Part shown: piece by piece, positions 8,290-17,006 of the stretch
Layout: each line of letters opens with the position of its first letter
Position numbering within the stretch: position 1 is the first letter of the stretch
Source: Zetaproteobacteria bacterium CG1_02_55_237
Lineage (GTDB): Bacteria > Pseudomonadota > Zetaproteobacteria > Mariprofundales > Mariprofundaceae
Reading direction: 5' to 3'
Assembly: GCA_001871195.1 (NCBI GenBank)
Contig: MNXA01000013.1
Coordinates: forward strand, 1-59,917
DNA length: 59,917 bases
Notes under the pieces: model-generated
What the model was told of the DNA's origin: nothing
Database searches by the model: none
Seen by the model: the letters and a program-made list of their open reading frames with translations, nothing else
Position numbers and translations under genes: made by a program

Positions 8290-9237
8290 ATGGCGCATCA
8301 AGAAAATATTTCCGGCAGAAGCGTTTCCCGAATTGCCGTTGTGACCGGTGCAAACGGAATGATAGGGCGTCACATCATCGGCCTGCTTCTTCGCCACGGT
8401 TACAGGGTCAGGGCGCTTGTTCGTAACAAAACCCAATTGATAGATGGCGTCGAAGTTGTCGCGGGCGATCTTTCTTCGCAGGATTCTCTGCGACGACTGC
8501 TGGAAGGCGCGGATATCGTTTTCCATTGTGCGGCAGAGTTGCGCGATGCTGCGAAGATGCAGGCTGTGAATGTGGATGGGACCGAACGGTTTGGCCGGTT
8601 AGCCGTTGAAGCGCGGGTGAAGGTTTTCTGTCATTTGAGTTCTGCCGGGGTCGTGGGTCCTTTACAGGATAGGTGGATTGATGAATCCACACAGTGCCAT
8701 CCAGCCAACCCTTATGAACGAAGTAAATGGAGGGCGGAGTCATATGTTCAGTCTCTTTCGGGCGGTGATATGCGCATATGTATATTGCGCCCGACCAACG
8801 TGATTGATGATGATGCTCCCGGCATTCTGGCTTTGGCATTCCAGAACGGCTGGCGTGGTCGCGTTTCTCTGCTCATCAAAGGTGATGAATGCGCGCATAT
8901 CATTCATGCCAGAGATGTGGCTGCCGCCGCCCTGTTTGTTGTAGAAACAACACAGTGTTCCGGTTGCTATGTAGTGGGCTGTGATGAAGATGAGCGAAAC
9001 AGTGTTTCTGCTCTCTACAATATGTGCAGGCAGGGATTGGGCTATCAGGGCTTGAGTCGGATTCACCTGCCTGCGGCCATTCCTTATTGGCTGCGCTGTA
9101 TGTTTCGAGGGCAGAGTCTTCACGGGCATTCCCGGTTTTCATCGAGTCGGTTGCAGGAGGCTGGTTTCATCTGGCCTCTTGGGCTGGATGGAGCAGTTGA
9201 TCGTATCTGCCAGTTTCACCGTGGGGCGACTGGGTGA
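8290..9237 (+). CDS. NAD(P)-dependent nucleotide-sugar epimerase/dehydratase (extended SDR)
   Basis: This 315-residue extended short-chain dehydrogenase has the glycine-rich motif VVTGANGMIG (about 17-26), an acidic residue at the end of the second strand region, HLSSAGVVG around the catalytic Ser, and YERSK (about 146-150) with catalytic Tyr and Lys. It should act on an NDP-sugar, as a 4-epimerase, 4-reductase or dehydratase. The sequence does not separate these. An 84-base gap precedes it, one of the larger breaks in this block, and the ribosome site before ATG 8290 is weak. Its end overlaps the next gene by four bases (GTGA), so translation is probably coupled to the GT4 gene. Confidence 0.82.
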   Translation: MAHQENISGRSVSRIAVVTGANGMIGRHIIGLLLRHGYRVRALVRNKTQLIDGVEVVAGDLSSQDSLRRLLEGADIVFHCAAELRDAAKMQAVNVDGTERFGRLAVEARVKVFCHLSSAGVVGPLQDRWIDESTQCHPANPYERSKWRAESYVQSLSGGDMRICILRPTNVIDDDAPGILALAFQNGWRGRVSLLIKGDECAHIIHARDVAAAALFVVETTQCSGCYVVGCDEDERNSVSALYNMCRQGLGYQGLSRIHLPAAIPYWLRCMFRGQSLHGHSRFSSSRLQEAGFIWPLGLDGAVDRICQFHRGATG

Positions 9238-10367
9238 ACATCCTGCATGTGAACATGAGTCTTGATTCGGTTAATGGAGGCACAGTCGAGCGCATACGCC
9301 AGTTGCATATAAGTATGCAACAACTCGGAGGTGTTTCTTCCCATGTTTTGTCGATTGCGACTGGCGAAAGTCCGGCGCTGTCGCCATCTGATGATGTGAC
9401 CTTACTGCCGTGCTGGAATAGGCGCTGGTATCTGCCGGCGCCGAAATTTTTTACCATGTATAGATGGGTATGCTGGGCCGATGTCATTCACATTATGAAT
9501 CACTGGACGATTTTCAATGCGATTATCTATTGGATGGCTCGTATGATGGGTAAGCCTTATGTTATTTGTCCGGCCGGGGCTCTGCCTCTATTTGGCCGGT
9601 CGACAGGCTTTAAACGCTGGTATAACAGACTGGTCGGGAAAGCTTTGGTAAAAAATTCGGCTGCAGCTATCACCATCGCCGCTGATGAAATTAAAGAATT
9701 AAATAAATACGGGGTGCCGGAAGAGCGCATTCAGCACATTCCAAATGGTGTTCGATTCGATGATTTTAGCTGCAGTGATGGACAGGCGTTTCGCGATGTT
9801 ATTGGGCTTGGAAGTGCAGATTTTCTTTTATTCGTGGGGCGATTGAATGCAATCAAGGGGCCGGATATTTTGCTTGATGCATTTGTTGAAATGTCATCGC
9901 GATTTCCTTTGCTTCATCTTGTATTTGCAGGACCGGATGGTGGTCTGCTTGAGGATATGAAGTCTAAAGCGGTAAAGGAAGGGGTGGCCGACAGGGTTCA
10001 TTTTGCCGGTTTTGTTGCCGGACACTTGAAGGCTTCTGCCTATCATGGCGCTTCGCTGTTGGTAGTTCCTTCCCGGCAAGAGGCCATGTCGATCGTGGCT
10101 TTGGAAGGGGCTGTTTGCGGCATTCCTGTGCTCCTAACTGACCAGTGCGGGTTTGATGCTCTGGCACAACACGGGGCCGCAAGGTTGACTCAAGCCAACC
10201 CTTCATCGATAGCCGAAGCGATAATTGAACTTATGGCAGATTCAGAATTGCGCAAGGAAATGGGACGCAGGGGGCGGTGTCTGGCTATCGAATGCTATAC
10301 ATGGGATATAGCCGCCCGCAGGTGCGTGGACATGTTTGAGTCTGTTTTAGGTGCCACCCGGCGATGA
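9234..10367 (+). CDS. Family 4 glycosyltransferase
   Basis: This 377-residue protein has a GT-B fold. The N-terminal Rossmann domain has the glycine-containing acceptor loop SLDSVNGGTVERIRQL. The C-terminal donor domain (Glycos_transf_1) has LFVGRLNAIKGPDILL (about 202-217). It also has the E-x7-E signature in RQEAMSIVALEGAVCG. This predicts a retaining glycosyltransferase using an NDP-sugar at the cytoplasmic face of the inner membrane. Start is GTG 9234, overlapping the upstream stop by four bases. The end overlaps the following GT4 gene by four bases (ATGA). Sugar specificity is unknown. Confidence 0.9.
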   Translation: MNILHVNMSLDSVNGGTVERIRQLHISMQQLGGVSSHVLSIATGESPALSPSDDVTLLPCWNRRWYLPAPKFFTMYRWVCWADVIHIMNHWTIFNAIIYWMARMMGKPYVICPAGALPLFGRSTGFKRWYNRLVGKALVKNSAAAITIAADEIKELNKYGVPEERIQHIPNGVRFDDFSCSDGQAFRDVIGLGSADFLLFVGRLNAIKGPDILLDAFVEMSSRFPLLHLVFAGPDGGLLEDMKSKAVKEGVADRVHFAGFVAGHLKASAYHGASLLVVPSRQEAMSIVALEGAVCGIPVLLTDQCGFDALAQHGAARLTQANPSSIAEAIIELMADSELRKEMGRRGRCLAIECYTWDIAARRCVDMFESVLGATRR

Positions 10368-11605
10368 ACGTACTCATTGTAAGTCAGTATTTCTGGCCGG
10401 AAAATTTCCGAATCAACGATTTGGCCCAGGCCCTGAGTGGGCGTGGGCACTCGGTCACCGTACTGACGGGGATGCCTAATTATCCAAGCGGAAAAGTGTA
10501 TGACGGTTACCGCTGGTGGACGAAGCGCTATGACAGCATGCATGGTATACCAGTGGTACGTGTCCCGCTTATTGTTCGACGTGAAAGTAAGGCATGGCAA
10601 CTTGCCCTAAACTATATTTCCTTTGCTCTTTCCGGATGTCTGTTTGCTCCGTGGCTGCTTCGCAAGCAGTGCTACGATATCATCTTTGTTTATGAGCCTT
10701 CGCCCATTACCGTGGGAGTTCCCGCTGTGTTGCTGAGTAAGCTCAAACGAGCCCCGATGTTTTTCTGGGTCCAAGACCTGTGGCCCGAGAGCCTGCAGGC
10801 TGCAGGGGCAGTTCATTCGCAGCTTGTGCTCGGATTGGTCGGCAAGATGGTTCGCTGGATTTATCGGCACTCTGACCGTGTGCTGGTGCAGTCGGAGGGT
10901 TTTGTTCATTCGGTTGTGACTGCGGGTGCGTTACCCGAGCGTACTTCGTATTTTCCTAACTGGGCTGAGAATTTGTACCGTCAGCTCAGCCTGCCCGCTG
11001 ATGCCCCGGAATATCGGGAGCTTCCTGAGGGCTTTTGCATCATGTTTGCCGGTAACCTCGGTGAGGCTCAGTCGTTGGGAACAATTGTTGATGCTGCAGC
11101 GAAGTTGCAGTCGATAGCTGACCTCCATTGGGTTATTGTTGGAGATGGTCGTCGTATGAATTGGATGCGCGAGCGCGTGGCAGCATGCGGGCTCGACAGA
11201 AGTGTGCATTTTCTGGGGCGTCGCCCAAGTGACGCGATGCCACGTTATTTTGCCGCAGCCGATGCATTGCTGGTAACACTTAAGGACGATCCGGTGTTCG
11301 CTTTGACAATACCGAGCAAGGTTCAGTCGTATCTGGCTTGTGGCAGACCTATTGTAGCTGCATTGAATGGTGAGGGTGCAGAAGTGATCCGACTGTCAGG
11401 TGCTGGGATTGCTGTGCAAGCCGGGAATGCCGCTTGTTTGGCTGATGCGGTTAGAGCACTCTACCTTAAGTCTGCAGATGAGAGAGAGATTATGGGTCAT
11501 AAGGCACGAGCCTACTTTGAACAGGAATTTTCTCTCGAGATGCTGGTTTCCAGACTGGAAGGCTGGATGGAAGAAACGAAGATGGAGGCGATGTGCGCAT
11601 CCTGA
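10364..11605 (+). CDS. Family 4 glycosyltransferase, WbuB-like
   Basis: This 413-residue GT-B enzyme opens with the pattern common to WbuB and WcaI-type transferases, MNVLIVSQYFWPENFRIND, followed by LTGMPNYPSGKVY. The segment WVQDLWPESLQA (about 131-142) is also typical. The donor domain contains FAGNLGEAQSL. In E. coli O26, WbuB is thought to transfer N-acetyl-L-fucosamine. Here the gene is directly followed by a three-gene UDP-L-6-deoxy-amino-sugar cassette, so it plausibly uses that product. This is inference from neighbourhood and family. ATG 10364 overlaps the previous stop (ATGA). The next gene begins inside its last 13 bases. Confidence 0.87.
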   Translation: MNVLIVSQYFWPENFRINDLAQALSGRGHSVTVLTGMPNYPSGKVYDGYRWWTKRYDSMHGIPVVRVPLIVRRESKAWQLALNYISFALSGCLFAPWLLRKQCYDIIFVYEPSPITVGVPAVLLSKLKRAPMFFWVQDLWPESLQAAGAVHSQLVLGLVGKMVRWIYRHSDRVLVQSEGFVHSVVTAGALPERTSYFPNWAENLYRQLSLPADAPEYRELPEGFCIMFAGNLGEAQSLGTIVDAAAKLQSIADLHWVIVGDGRRMNWMRERVAACGLDRSVHFLGRRPSDAMPRYFAAADALLVTLKDDPVFALTIPSKVQSYLACGRPIVAALNGEGAEVIRLSGAGIAVQAGNAACLADAVRALYLKSADEREIMGHKARAYFEQEFSLEMLVSRLEGWMEETKMEAMCAS

Positions 11606-12462
11606 TTTTGGGTGGTGATGGCATGCTTGGCCATCAATTGTTGAAGTCTTTGCAGGTCCGTCATGAGGTCAAGGTCACTTTGCGCCAGGAAGCTGATGCC
11701 TACAAGGCTTATGGTTTGTTCACGGCAGATAACAGTTATTTCGGTTTGGATGTGCGCAATGATGGAAAACTAATCGATATCTTGACTGATTTCCGGCCGC
11801 AGGCAGTTATCAATGCTGTGGGTATCGTCAAGCAGAGGCAGGACGCGACTTCGTCTATCCAGAGTATCGAGATCAATTCCTTGCTGCCACACAAGCTGGC
11901 TATGCATTGCAGTCAGGTCGGCGCACGCTTGGTGCATATGAGCACTGATTGCGTGTTTTCAGGCAGGAAGGGGGGGTACTCGGAAGACGACGAACCCGAT
12001 GCTCTAGACCTTTACGGTCGTAGTAAGCTGCTCGGTGAGGTACATGATGCTCATGCAGTGACGCTGCGAACATCGATTGTTGGGCTGGAGCTTGCCCGCA
12101 AGAAAAGTCTGATTGAATGGTTTCTTGATCAGCAAGGCGAAGTTTCCGGTTTTTCCCGTGCTGTATACACCGGTTTTACCACCCAGGAAATGGCGCGAAT
12201 TATTGAAAAAATATTGATTGAGCAGCCTGAATTGCATGGTGTTTGGCAGGTTGCCAGCCAACCTATCGATAAGTACACATTGTTGAGAAAGCTGCAGGGG
12301 CTTCTCGCCGATGGGAATCGAAGCCTTGTAAAGGATGAGAAGTTTGTTTGCGACCGTAGCCTGGTTGGTCAACGATTTAATGAAGCGGTAGGGTATCGAC
12401 CGCCTTCATGGGATGTCATGCTTGATGGGCTTGCAGCCCAAATTATTGAAAGGGGTCATTGA
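11593..12462 (+). CDS. RmlD-like NDP-sugar reductase (WbvR type)
   Basis: This 289-residue short-chain dehydrogenase of the RmlD substrate-binding type has the cofactor motif ILGGDGMLGHQLL at the start, VHMSTDCVFSG (about 115-125) and YGRSK (about 139-143) with catalytic Tyr/Lys. It sits immediately before homologues of the dehydratase/epimerase and 2-epimerase of the L-FucNAc/L-QuiNAc pathways. It therefore probably reduces the 4-keto intermediate. The L-FucNAc reductases WbjC/FnlB/CapF are longer and carry an extra cupin domain. An RmlD-like reductase is closer to WbvR of the L-QuiNAc route. Start is GTG 11593, with GGAGG at 11584-11588. It overlaps the preceding transferase. Confidence 0.8.
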   Translation: MRILILGGDGMLGHQLLKSLQVRHEVKVTLRQEADAYKAYGLFTADNSYFGLDVRNDGKLIDILTDFRPQAVINAVGIVKQRQDATSSIQSIEINSLLPHKLAMHCSQVGARLVHMSTDCVFSGRKGGYSEDDEPDALDLYGRSKLLGEVHDAHAVTLRTSIVGLELARKKSLIEWFLDQQGEVSGFSRAVYTGFTTQEMARIIEKILIEQPELHGVWQVASQPIDKYTLLRKLQGLLADGNRSLVKDEKFVCDRSLVGQRFNEAVGYRPPSWDVMLDGLAAQIIERGH

Positions 12463-13523
12463 TGTTAGAGGGGAAGAAAATTCTGGTTACCGGCGGAACC
12501 GGATCGATGGGCAAGGTGTTGGTACGCCGTATTCTGGCCGGAGAGTTGGGGACTCCAGAGAAGGTAATCGTATTCTCGCGCGACGAGGCCAAACAGCACG
12601 ATATGCGTATGGCCTATATGCACCGCACGGTGACTACCGACGAGGTGATATTTAACAACTTTCAGCAGGCACTGGAGTTTCGCATAGGTGATGTGCGTGA
12701 CTATCGGGATGTTTGCTCCGCTGTGAAGAGCGCAGATATTGTGATTAATGCGGCGGCCCTCAAACAGGTTCCAACCTGTGAGTATTTTCCTGATCAGGCT
12801 GTGTTGACCAACTGCATGGGTGCGATGAATATCGTTCAGGCCATACGCGAGAATGGTTACCCTGTCGAGACCGTGGTTGGTATCAGTACCGATAAGGCTG
12901 CCAAACCCGTCAATGTAATGGGGATGACCAAGGCAATTCAGGAACGCATCTTCACTTCAGCCAACGTCCTGAACGAGAGCGTGCGCTTTATTTGCGTTCG
13001 TTACGGCAATGTTCTGGCTTCGCGTGGTTCGGTGATTCCCCTGTTCCACGATCAGATTCTCCATGGTGGTCCGGTTACCCTGACTGTTCCAGAAATGACT
13101 CGTTTCCTTCTCAGTCTTGAGCAGGCTGTGGATACGGTGTTTGCTGCGCTGAAGGTCGCCGAGCCTGGCGAAACCCTGGTGCCTAACGCTCCTGCTGCGA
13201 CTGTCGAGAATATTGCCAAAGCCTTGATAGGCGACCGGTCGATTGAATTGAAAGTAACGGGTATCCGGCCGGGTGAGAAGATGCATGAGATCATGGTATC
13301 CGAAGAGGAATGTCATCACACCGTTCGCCGGGGAGACTATTTTGCCATTCAGGCGATGCTGCCTGAGTTGGCCGCCAAGGATGCCGGGCCGAATGCTTTA
13401 TCCAAGGAGTTCAGCTCGGCCGATAACGTGTTGTCTCTCGAAGGCACGCGGGAATTGCTGAGAGTTAACAACCTGCTTCCCGGGATGGTGCATTTGTCAG
13501 AAGGCGGGGAATTACTGGCATGA
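12462..13523 (+). CDS. UDP-GlcNAc 4,6-dehydratase/epimerase, WbjB/FnlA/CapE type
   Basis: This short-form polysaccharide-biosynthesis SDR (353 residues from ATG 12462) begins with TGGTGSMGKVLVRRIL and has AALKQVPTCEYFP (about 97-109). Its STDKAAKPVNVMGMTKA carries the Met and Lys typical of this dehydratase group. GIRPGEKMHEIMVSEEE near 266 is also characteristic. The family converts UDP-GlcNAc to UDP-2-acetamido-4-keto-2,6-dideoxyhexoses with inversion at C5 (and C3). The upstream stop overlaps the start (TGATG), and AAAGGGG at 12449-12455 is the ribosome site. A TTG three bases earlier is a less likely start. With its neighbours it forms a complete L-sugar cassette. Confidence 0.9.
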   Translation: MLEGKKILVTGGTGSMGKVLVRRILAGELGTPEKVIVFSRDEAKQHDMRMAYMHRTVTTDEVIFNNFQQALEFRIGDVRDYRDVCSAVKSADIVINAAALKQVPTCEYFPDQAVLTNCMGAMNIVQAIRENGYPVETVVGISTDKAAKPVNVMGMTKAIQERIFTSANVLNESVRFICVRYGNVLASRGSVIPLFHDQILHGGPVTLTVPEMTRFLLSLEQAVDTVFAALKVAEPGETLVPNAPAATVENIAKALIGDRSIELKVTGIRPGEKMHEIMVSEEECHHTVRRGDYFAIQAMLPELAAKDAGPNALSKEFSSADNVLSLEGTRELLRVNNLLPGMVHLSEGGELLA

Positions 13524-14653
13524 AACAACTGAAGGTGATGACCGTCGTTGGTACGCGGCCGGAGCTGATCAAGCTCTCTCGCGTCATCTCCGAACTCGAC
13601 CGTTGCATGGAACATGTTCTGGTGCATACCGGGCAGAATTACGATGACGAGCTGAACAGGGTGTTCTTCGAAGATATGGAGATACGTCAGCCTGATTATT
13701 ATCTGGATGCTGCAGGTTCTACAGCCGTTGAGACCATTGCACAGGTGCTGTCGAAGATCGATCCGGTTATGGCTGAAGAAAAACCAGATGCGCTACTGCT
13801 TTACGGCGACACAAACAGCTGTATGGCTGCTATTGCAGCCAAGAGGCACAAGATACCCATATTCCACATGGAGGCAGGCAATCGTTCGTTTGATGATCGT
13901 GTTCCAGAAGAAATAAATCGGCGCATTATCGACCATATCAGTGATATCAACATGCCGCTCACCGAACACGCCCGTCGTTATTTGATTGCTGAAGGGATTA
14001 AGCCCGAGACCATTATAAAGACTGGCTCCTGTATGCAGGAGGTGCTTGAATATTATGCTCAGAAGATTGAAAAGTCTGATGCGCTTGAAAGGCTGGGCCT
14101 GAAACACAGGCGGTATCTTCTTGTCAGTGTGCATAGAGAAGAAAATGTCGATACGCCGAGTCGTTTAACCAATGTGTTGGAGTCCTTGAATGCTCTGGCT
14201 GGAATCTATGATGTGCCGGTGATTTTTTCTGTTCATCCGCGTACACGGAAACGGCTCGATGACCTGGCACATGGCAATATCGATCCACGCATTAAGTTTA
14301 TGAAAGCCATGGGTTTCCTCGACTATATTCAGCTGCAGAAACAGGCCATGTGTGTGGTCTCTGACAGTGGCACCATTGCAGAAGAAGGCTCGCTTCTGAA
14401 TTTGCCAGCGGTCACATTGCGTCAGGCGCATGAACGGCCCGAAGGTATGGATGAAGGGACAGTGATAATGTCTGACGTGGATCCCGAGCGTGTGTTACAG
14501 GCTGTGGGGATGGCGCTGGCTCATTTTGATGCGACGAACCCCGCCATTCGACAGGTTGTCGATTATGGTGGTGGCAGGGTTTCCATGAAGGTGGTCCGTA
14601 TTATCCAGAGTTACACTGATTACATCAGGCGGACCGTCTGGCGAGAGAATTGA
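13520..14653 (+). CDS. UDP-HexNAc 2-epimerase, WbjD/FnlC (WecB-like)
   Basis: This 377-residue protein of the non-hydrolysing UDP-N-acetylglucosamine 2-epimerase fold has VVGTRPELIKL at the N-terminus, VHTGQNYDDELN (about 32-43), HMEAGNRSFDDRVPEE (about 116-131) and SDSGTIAEEGSLL (about 281-293), all conserved positions of WecB-type enzymes. In this setting it performs the last step, inverting C2 of the L-sugar nucleotide. It overlaps fnlA-like by four bases (ATGA). The enzymes of the cassette together should give UDP-L-FucNAc, UDP-L-QuiNAc or a close isomer. Which one depends on the stereochemistry of the reductase at 11593-12462. Confidence 0.9.
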   Translation: MKQLKVMTVVGTRPELIKLSRVISELDRCMEHVLVHTGQNYDDELNRVFFEDMEIRQPDYYLDAAGSTAVETIAQVLSKIDPVMAEEKPDALLLYGDTNSCMAAIAAKRHKIPIFHMEAGNRSFDDRVPEEINRRIIDHISDINMPLTEHARRYLIAEGIKPETIIKTGSCMQEVLEYYAQKIEKSDALERLGLKHRRYLLVSVHREENVDTPSRLTNVLESLNALAGIYDVPVIFSVHPRTRKRLDDLAHGNIDPRIKFMKAMGFLDYIQLQKQAMCVVSDSGTIAEEGSLLNLPAVTLRQAHERPEGMDEGTVIMSDVDPERVLQAVGMALAHFDATNPAIRQVVDYGGGRVSMKVVRIIQSYTDYIRRTVWREN

Positions 14654-14654
14654 T

Positions 14655-15614
14655 TTGAAAACGGTTCTGGTAACCGGCGCAACTGGTTTTATCGGCCAGA
14701 ATCTGTGCCGGTTATTGTCAGAAATGCAAGTCGATCTGCATGTGTTGGGGCGGACTCGCCCTGAATTTAGCGCTAAATTCCATGTTTGGGATATGGAGGG
14801 GTGTCTGGACTCTGATGTTCTGTCCGGCATCGATACAGTATTTCATCTTGCAGGAAAAGCACATGCTTTGGAAGAAAGCAGACAGGATGCGAGGGAGTAT
14901 TTCCGGATCAATACCGAGGCAACTGAAGAGCTTTTGTTGGCCTGCAAAAAGAGTGGTGTTAAAACATTTGTTTATTTCAGCAGTGTCAAGGCAACTGGCG
15001 ACAGTGAAGTATTGACGGATGAATCATGCCTGAGTGAATCTGATACGCCCTACGGCCAATCAAAAAGGGCATCGGAGAAGCTGGTTCTGAAGGGGGGGTA
15101 TGTGCCGCATCCGGTTGTGATCAGGCCCTCGATGGTTTACGGAAATACCGAAAAAGGGAATCTCCCGAAAATGATTCGGGCTGTTTGGGCAGGAAAATTT
15201 CCACCGTTGCCGGAGACACACAACAAACGATCCATGGTGCATGTTGATGATTTGGTTCGTGCGGCCATATTGGCTGCAGAAAAGCCGGAGGCCGCCGGGA
15301 AGGTGTATATCGTGACCGATAGTGAGGCATATTCGACGCGACAGATCTACGAGTGGATCTGTGAAGCACTACATAAACCGGTACCAGTCTGGAACATCCC
15401 TTTCTGTGTGATGAAATTATTTGCAAAACTCGGGGATATGATTGGGCTGCTTCGAGGACGCAGGTTTAGCTTTGATTCCGATGCCTTGGGGAAGCTGACA
15501 GGTTCGGCTTGTTATTCATCTGAAAAGATTGCCCGGGAGTTGGGTTTTAGGGCCAAACGTAATCTTCGTGATGCACTTCCTGAAATCTCCCGGTTTCTGG
15601 GCCTGACAAAATGA
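14655..15614 (+). CDS. UDP-sugar 4-epimerase/4-reductase (WbpV/WbpK-like SDR)
   Basis: This extended SDR of 319 residues has the cofactor motif VTGATGFIGQNL, FHLAGKAHALEE (about 61-72), YFSSVKATG and YGQSKRASE (about 133-141) with catalytic Tyr/Lys. RPSMVYGNTEKGNL is typical of the WbpV/WbpK group. Those enzymes reduce the 4-keto product of WbpM to UDP-D-QuiNAc or UDP-D-FucNAc. A WbpM/PglF homologue is at 28096-29961, so the pathway is complete on paper. A plain UDP-hexose 4-epimerase is the main alternative. It starts at TTG 14655, one base after the preceding stop, with GAGAG at 14642-14646. Confidence 0.82.
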   Translation: MKTVLVTGATGFIGQNLCRLLSEMQVDLHVLGRTRPEFSAKFHVWDMEGCLDSDVLSGIDTVFHLAGKAHALEESRQDAREYFRINTEATEELLLACKKSGVKTFVYFSSVKATGDSEVLTDESCLSESDTPYGQSKRASEKLVLKGGYVPHPVVIRPSMVYGNTEKGNLPKMIRAVWAGKFPPLPETHNKRSMVHVDDLVRAAILAAEKPEAAGKVYIVTDSEAYSTRQIYEWICEALHKPVPVWNIPFCVMKLFAKLGDMIGLLRGRRFSFDSDALGKLTGSACYSSEKIARELGFRAKRNLRDALPEISRFLGLTK

Positions 15615-15722
15615 TCTCGCTGCGCATCTTTGAATATGTCTGATGCCGGCATATCTAATCAGCTATCCTCGTAATATCGCGCCGAATGACATGAGGATGG
15701 TTTTGATGAGTTCTTCCATAAG

Positions 15723-17006
15723 ATGACCGTGAAAAGAAACATCCTTGCCAACTATGTTGGAGCCGGATCGGTTATTCTGGCGCCGATTCTTGCTTTGCCC
15801 TGGTACCTTGACGCGCTTGGGCCAAAGCAATTTGGTTTGATTGGGATTATTATTACTTTGCAGGCAGTCCTCAGTCTGCTTGATGCAGGTATGAGCCAGG
15901 CCCTGATCAGGGAAATCAGTGTGAGGTTGGGGCTGGAGCGCGAGGCTCAGCGACGCACGGCGGAATTGTTGTTCGGGTTTGAACGTGTTTACTGGATATT
16001 TGCCCTTGTATTAGCATTGTTGACAGCACTTCTATCCGGAGTCATCGGTCATTACTGGCTTAATCTCGGTGATATGCCTGTTGCGCTGGGAGAGCAGGCG
16101 GTTCTGGGAGCTGCGGCCTTGTTTGCTGTTCAGTTCCCCGGTTCAATCTACAGAAGCATGATGGTTGCAGGCCAGGCTCAGGTTACCTTGAATATCATTG
16201 TCGGCACTGCAGCTATACTTCGCCATCTGGGTGCAGTGCTGCTTCTCTTTGTGTGGCCGTCGTTGCTGACCTACCTTCTCTGGCATTTCTTTGTTGGTTT
16301 GCTCGAAACGCTTATGCGAAAATGGTACGCGTGGCGATGTTTGTCGGTTGCAAGGCGGGAGGTTGGCTGGTCTGCATCGGTGCTTAAGACAACGTGGTTA
16401 ATGGTTGCTGGTTTGTCAGCGGCTACATGGTTAGGGGCGCTGACAATTCAGATGGATAGAATTGTTCTTAGCCGAATGGCACCAATTGATCTGTTTGGGT
16501 ACTACGTTATCGCGGCCAGTGTTGCGGGCGGAGTCTTGCAATTGGTTTATCCGCTGGTGCAGGCTGTATTGCCACAGGCTATTCAATTGAGGTCGAATCC
16601 CGAAGCGTTACGTACTTTAAGTATCAGGTTGTTTGTTGCTATTGGTGCGCTTGTTGCAGTTGGTGGTCTGGGTTTTGCGCTGGCAGGCCACTGGTTGCTT
16701 GATTTGTGGCTCGGCCATGCTGAGGCAGAAGCGGTGGTATATCCTCTGCTGGCAACACTCCTGGTTGGGTCGGCGCTAAATGCATTTTACAATGTAGGGT
16801 ATATAAACTGGATTGCACATGAGAAGATTCGCCGAGTTTTGCAGGTGAATGCGACTGCATTTGCTCTGTCATTGGTGTTGATTCCGCTCTTGGTGTACTT
16901 CAATGGAGTTATCGGCGCGGCCTTTGGCTGGATTATTATTAATTTGATCGGGTTTGTGCTGAGTCTGGAGTGGATGAAACGGAAGGAATATGGTGGATCT
17001 AGTTAA
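15723..17006 (+). CDS. Wzx-type polysaccharide flippase
   Basis: This 427-residue integral membrane protein has about 12-14 hydrophobic helices, consistent with the MOP/PST superfamily. The N-terminus KRNILANYVGAGSVILAPI and the following LDALGPKQFGLIGII, in which a Gly-rich first loop is followed by a helix beginning FGLIGI, are typical of Wzx. It should flip the undecaprenyl-linked repeat unit to the periplasmic side for the polymerase at 6799-8205. A 108-base spacer precedes it, and no strong ribosome site is seen before ATG 15723. The end overlaps the next gene by 17 bases. Confidence 0.85.
   Translation: MTVKRNILANYVGAGSVILAPILALPWYLDALGPKQFGLIGIIITLQAVLSLLDAGMSQALIREISVRLGLEREAQRRTAELLFGFERVYWIFALVLALLTALLSGVIGHYWLNLGDMPVALGEQAVLGAAALFAVQFPGSIYRSMMVAGQAQVTLNIIVGTAAILRHLGAVLLLFVWPSLLTYLLWHFFVGLLETLMRKWYAWRCLSVARREVGWSASVLKTTWLMVAGLSAATWLGALTIQMDRIVLSRMAPIDLFGYYVIAASVAGGVLQLVYPLVQAVLPQAIQLRSNPEALRTLSIRLFVAIGALVAVGGLGFALAGHWLLDLWLGHAEAEAVVYPLLATLLVGSALNAFYNVGYINWIAHEKIRRVLQVNATAFALSLVLIPLLVYFNGVIGAAFGWIIINLIGFVLSLEWMKRKEYGGSS

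Noticed and set aside
15641-15650. The ten-base palindrome ATGCCGGCAT in the spacer before the flippase gene
   Set aside because: It is short, unflanked by any further symmetry or T run, and easily due to chance.
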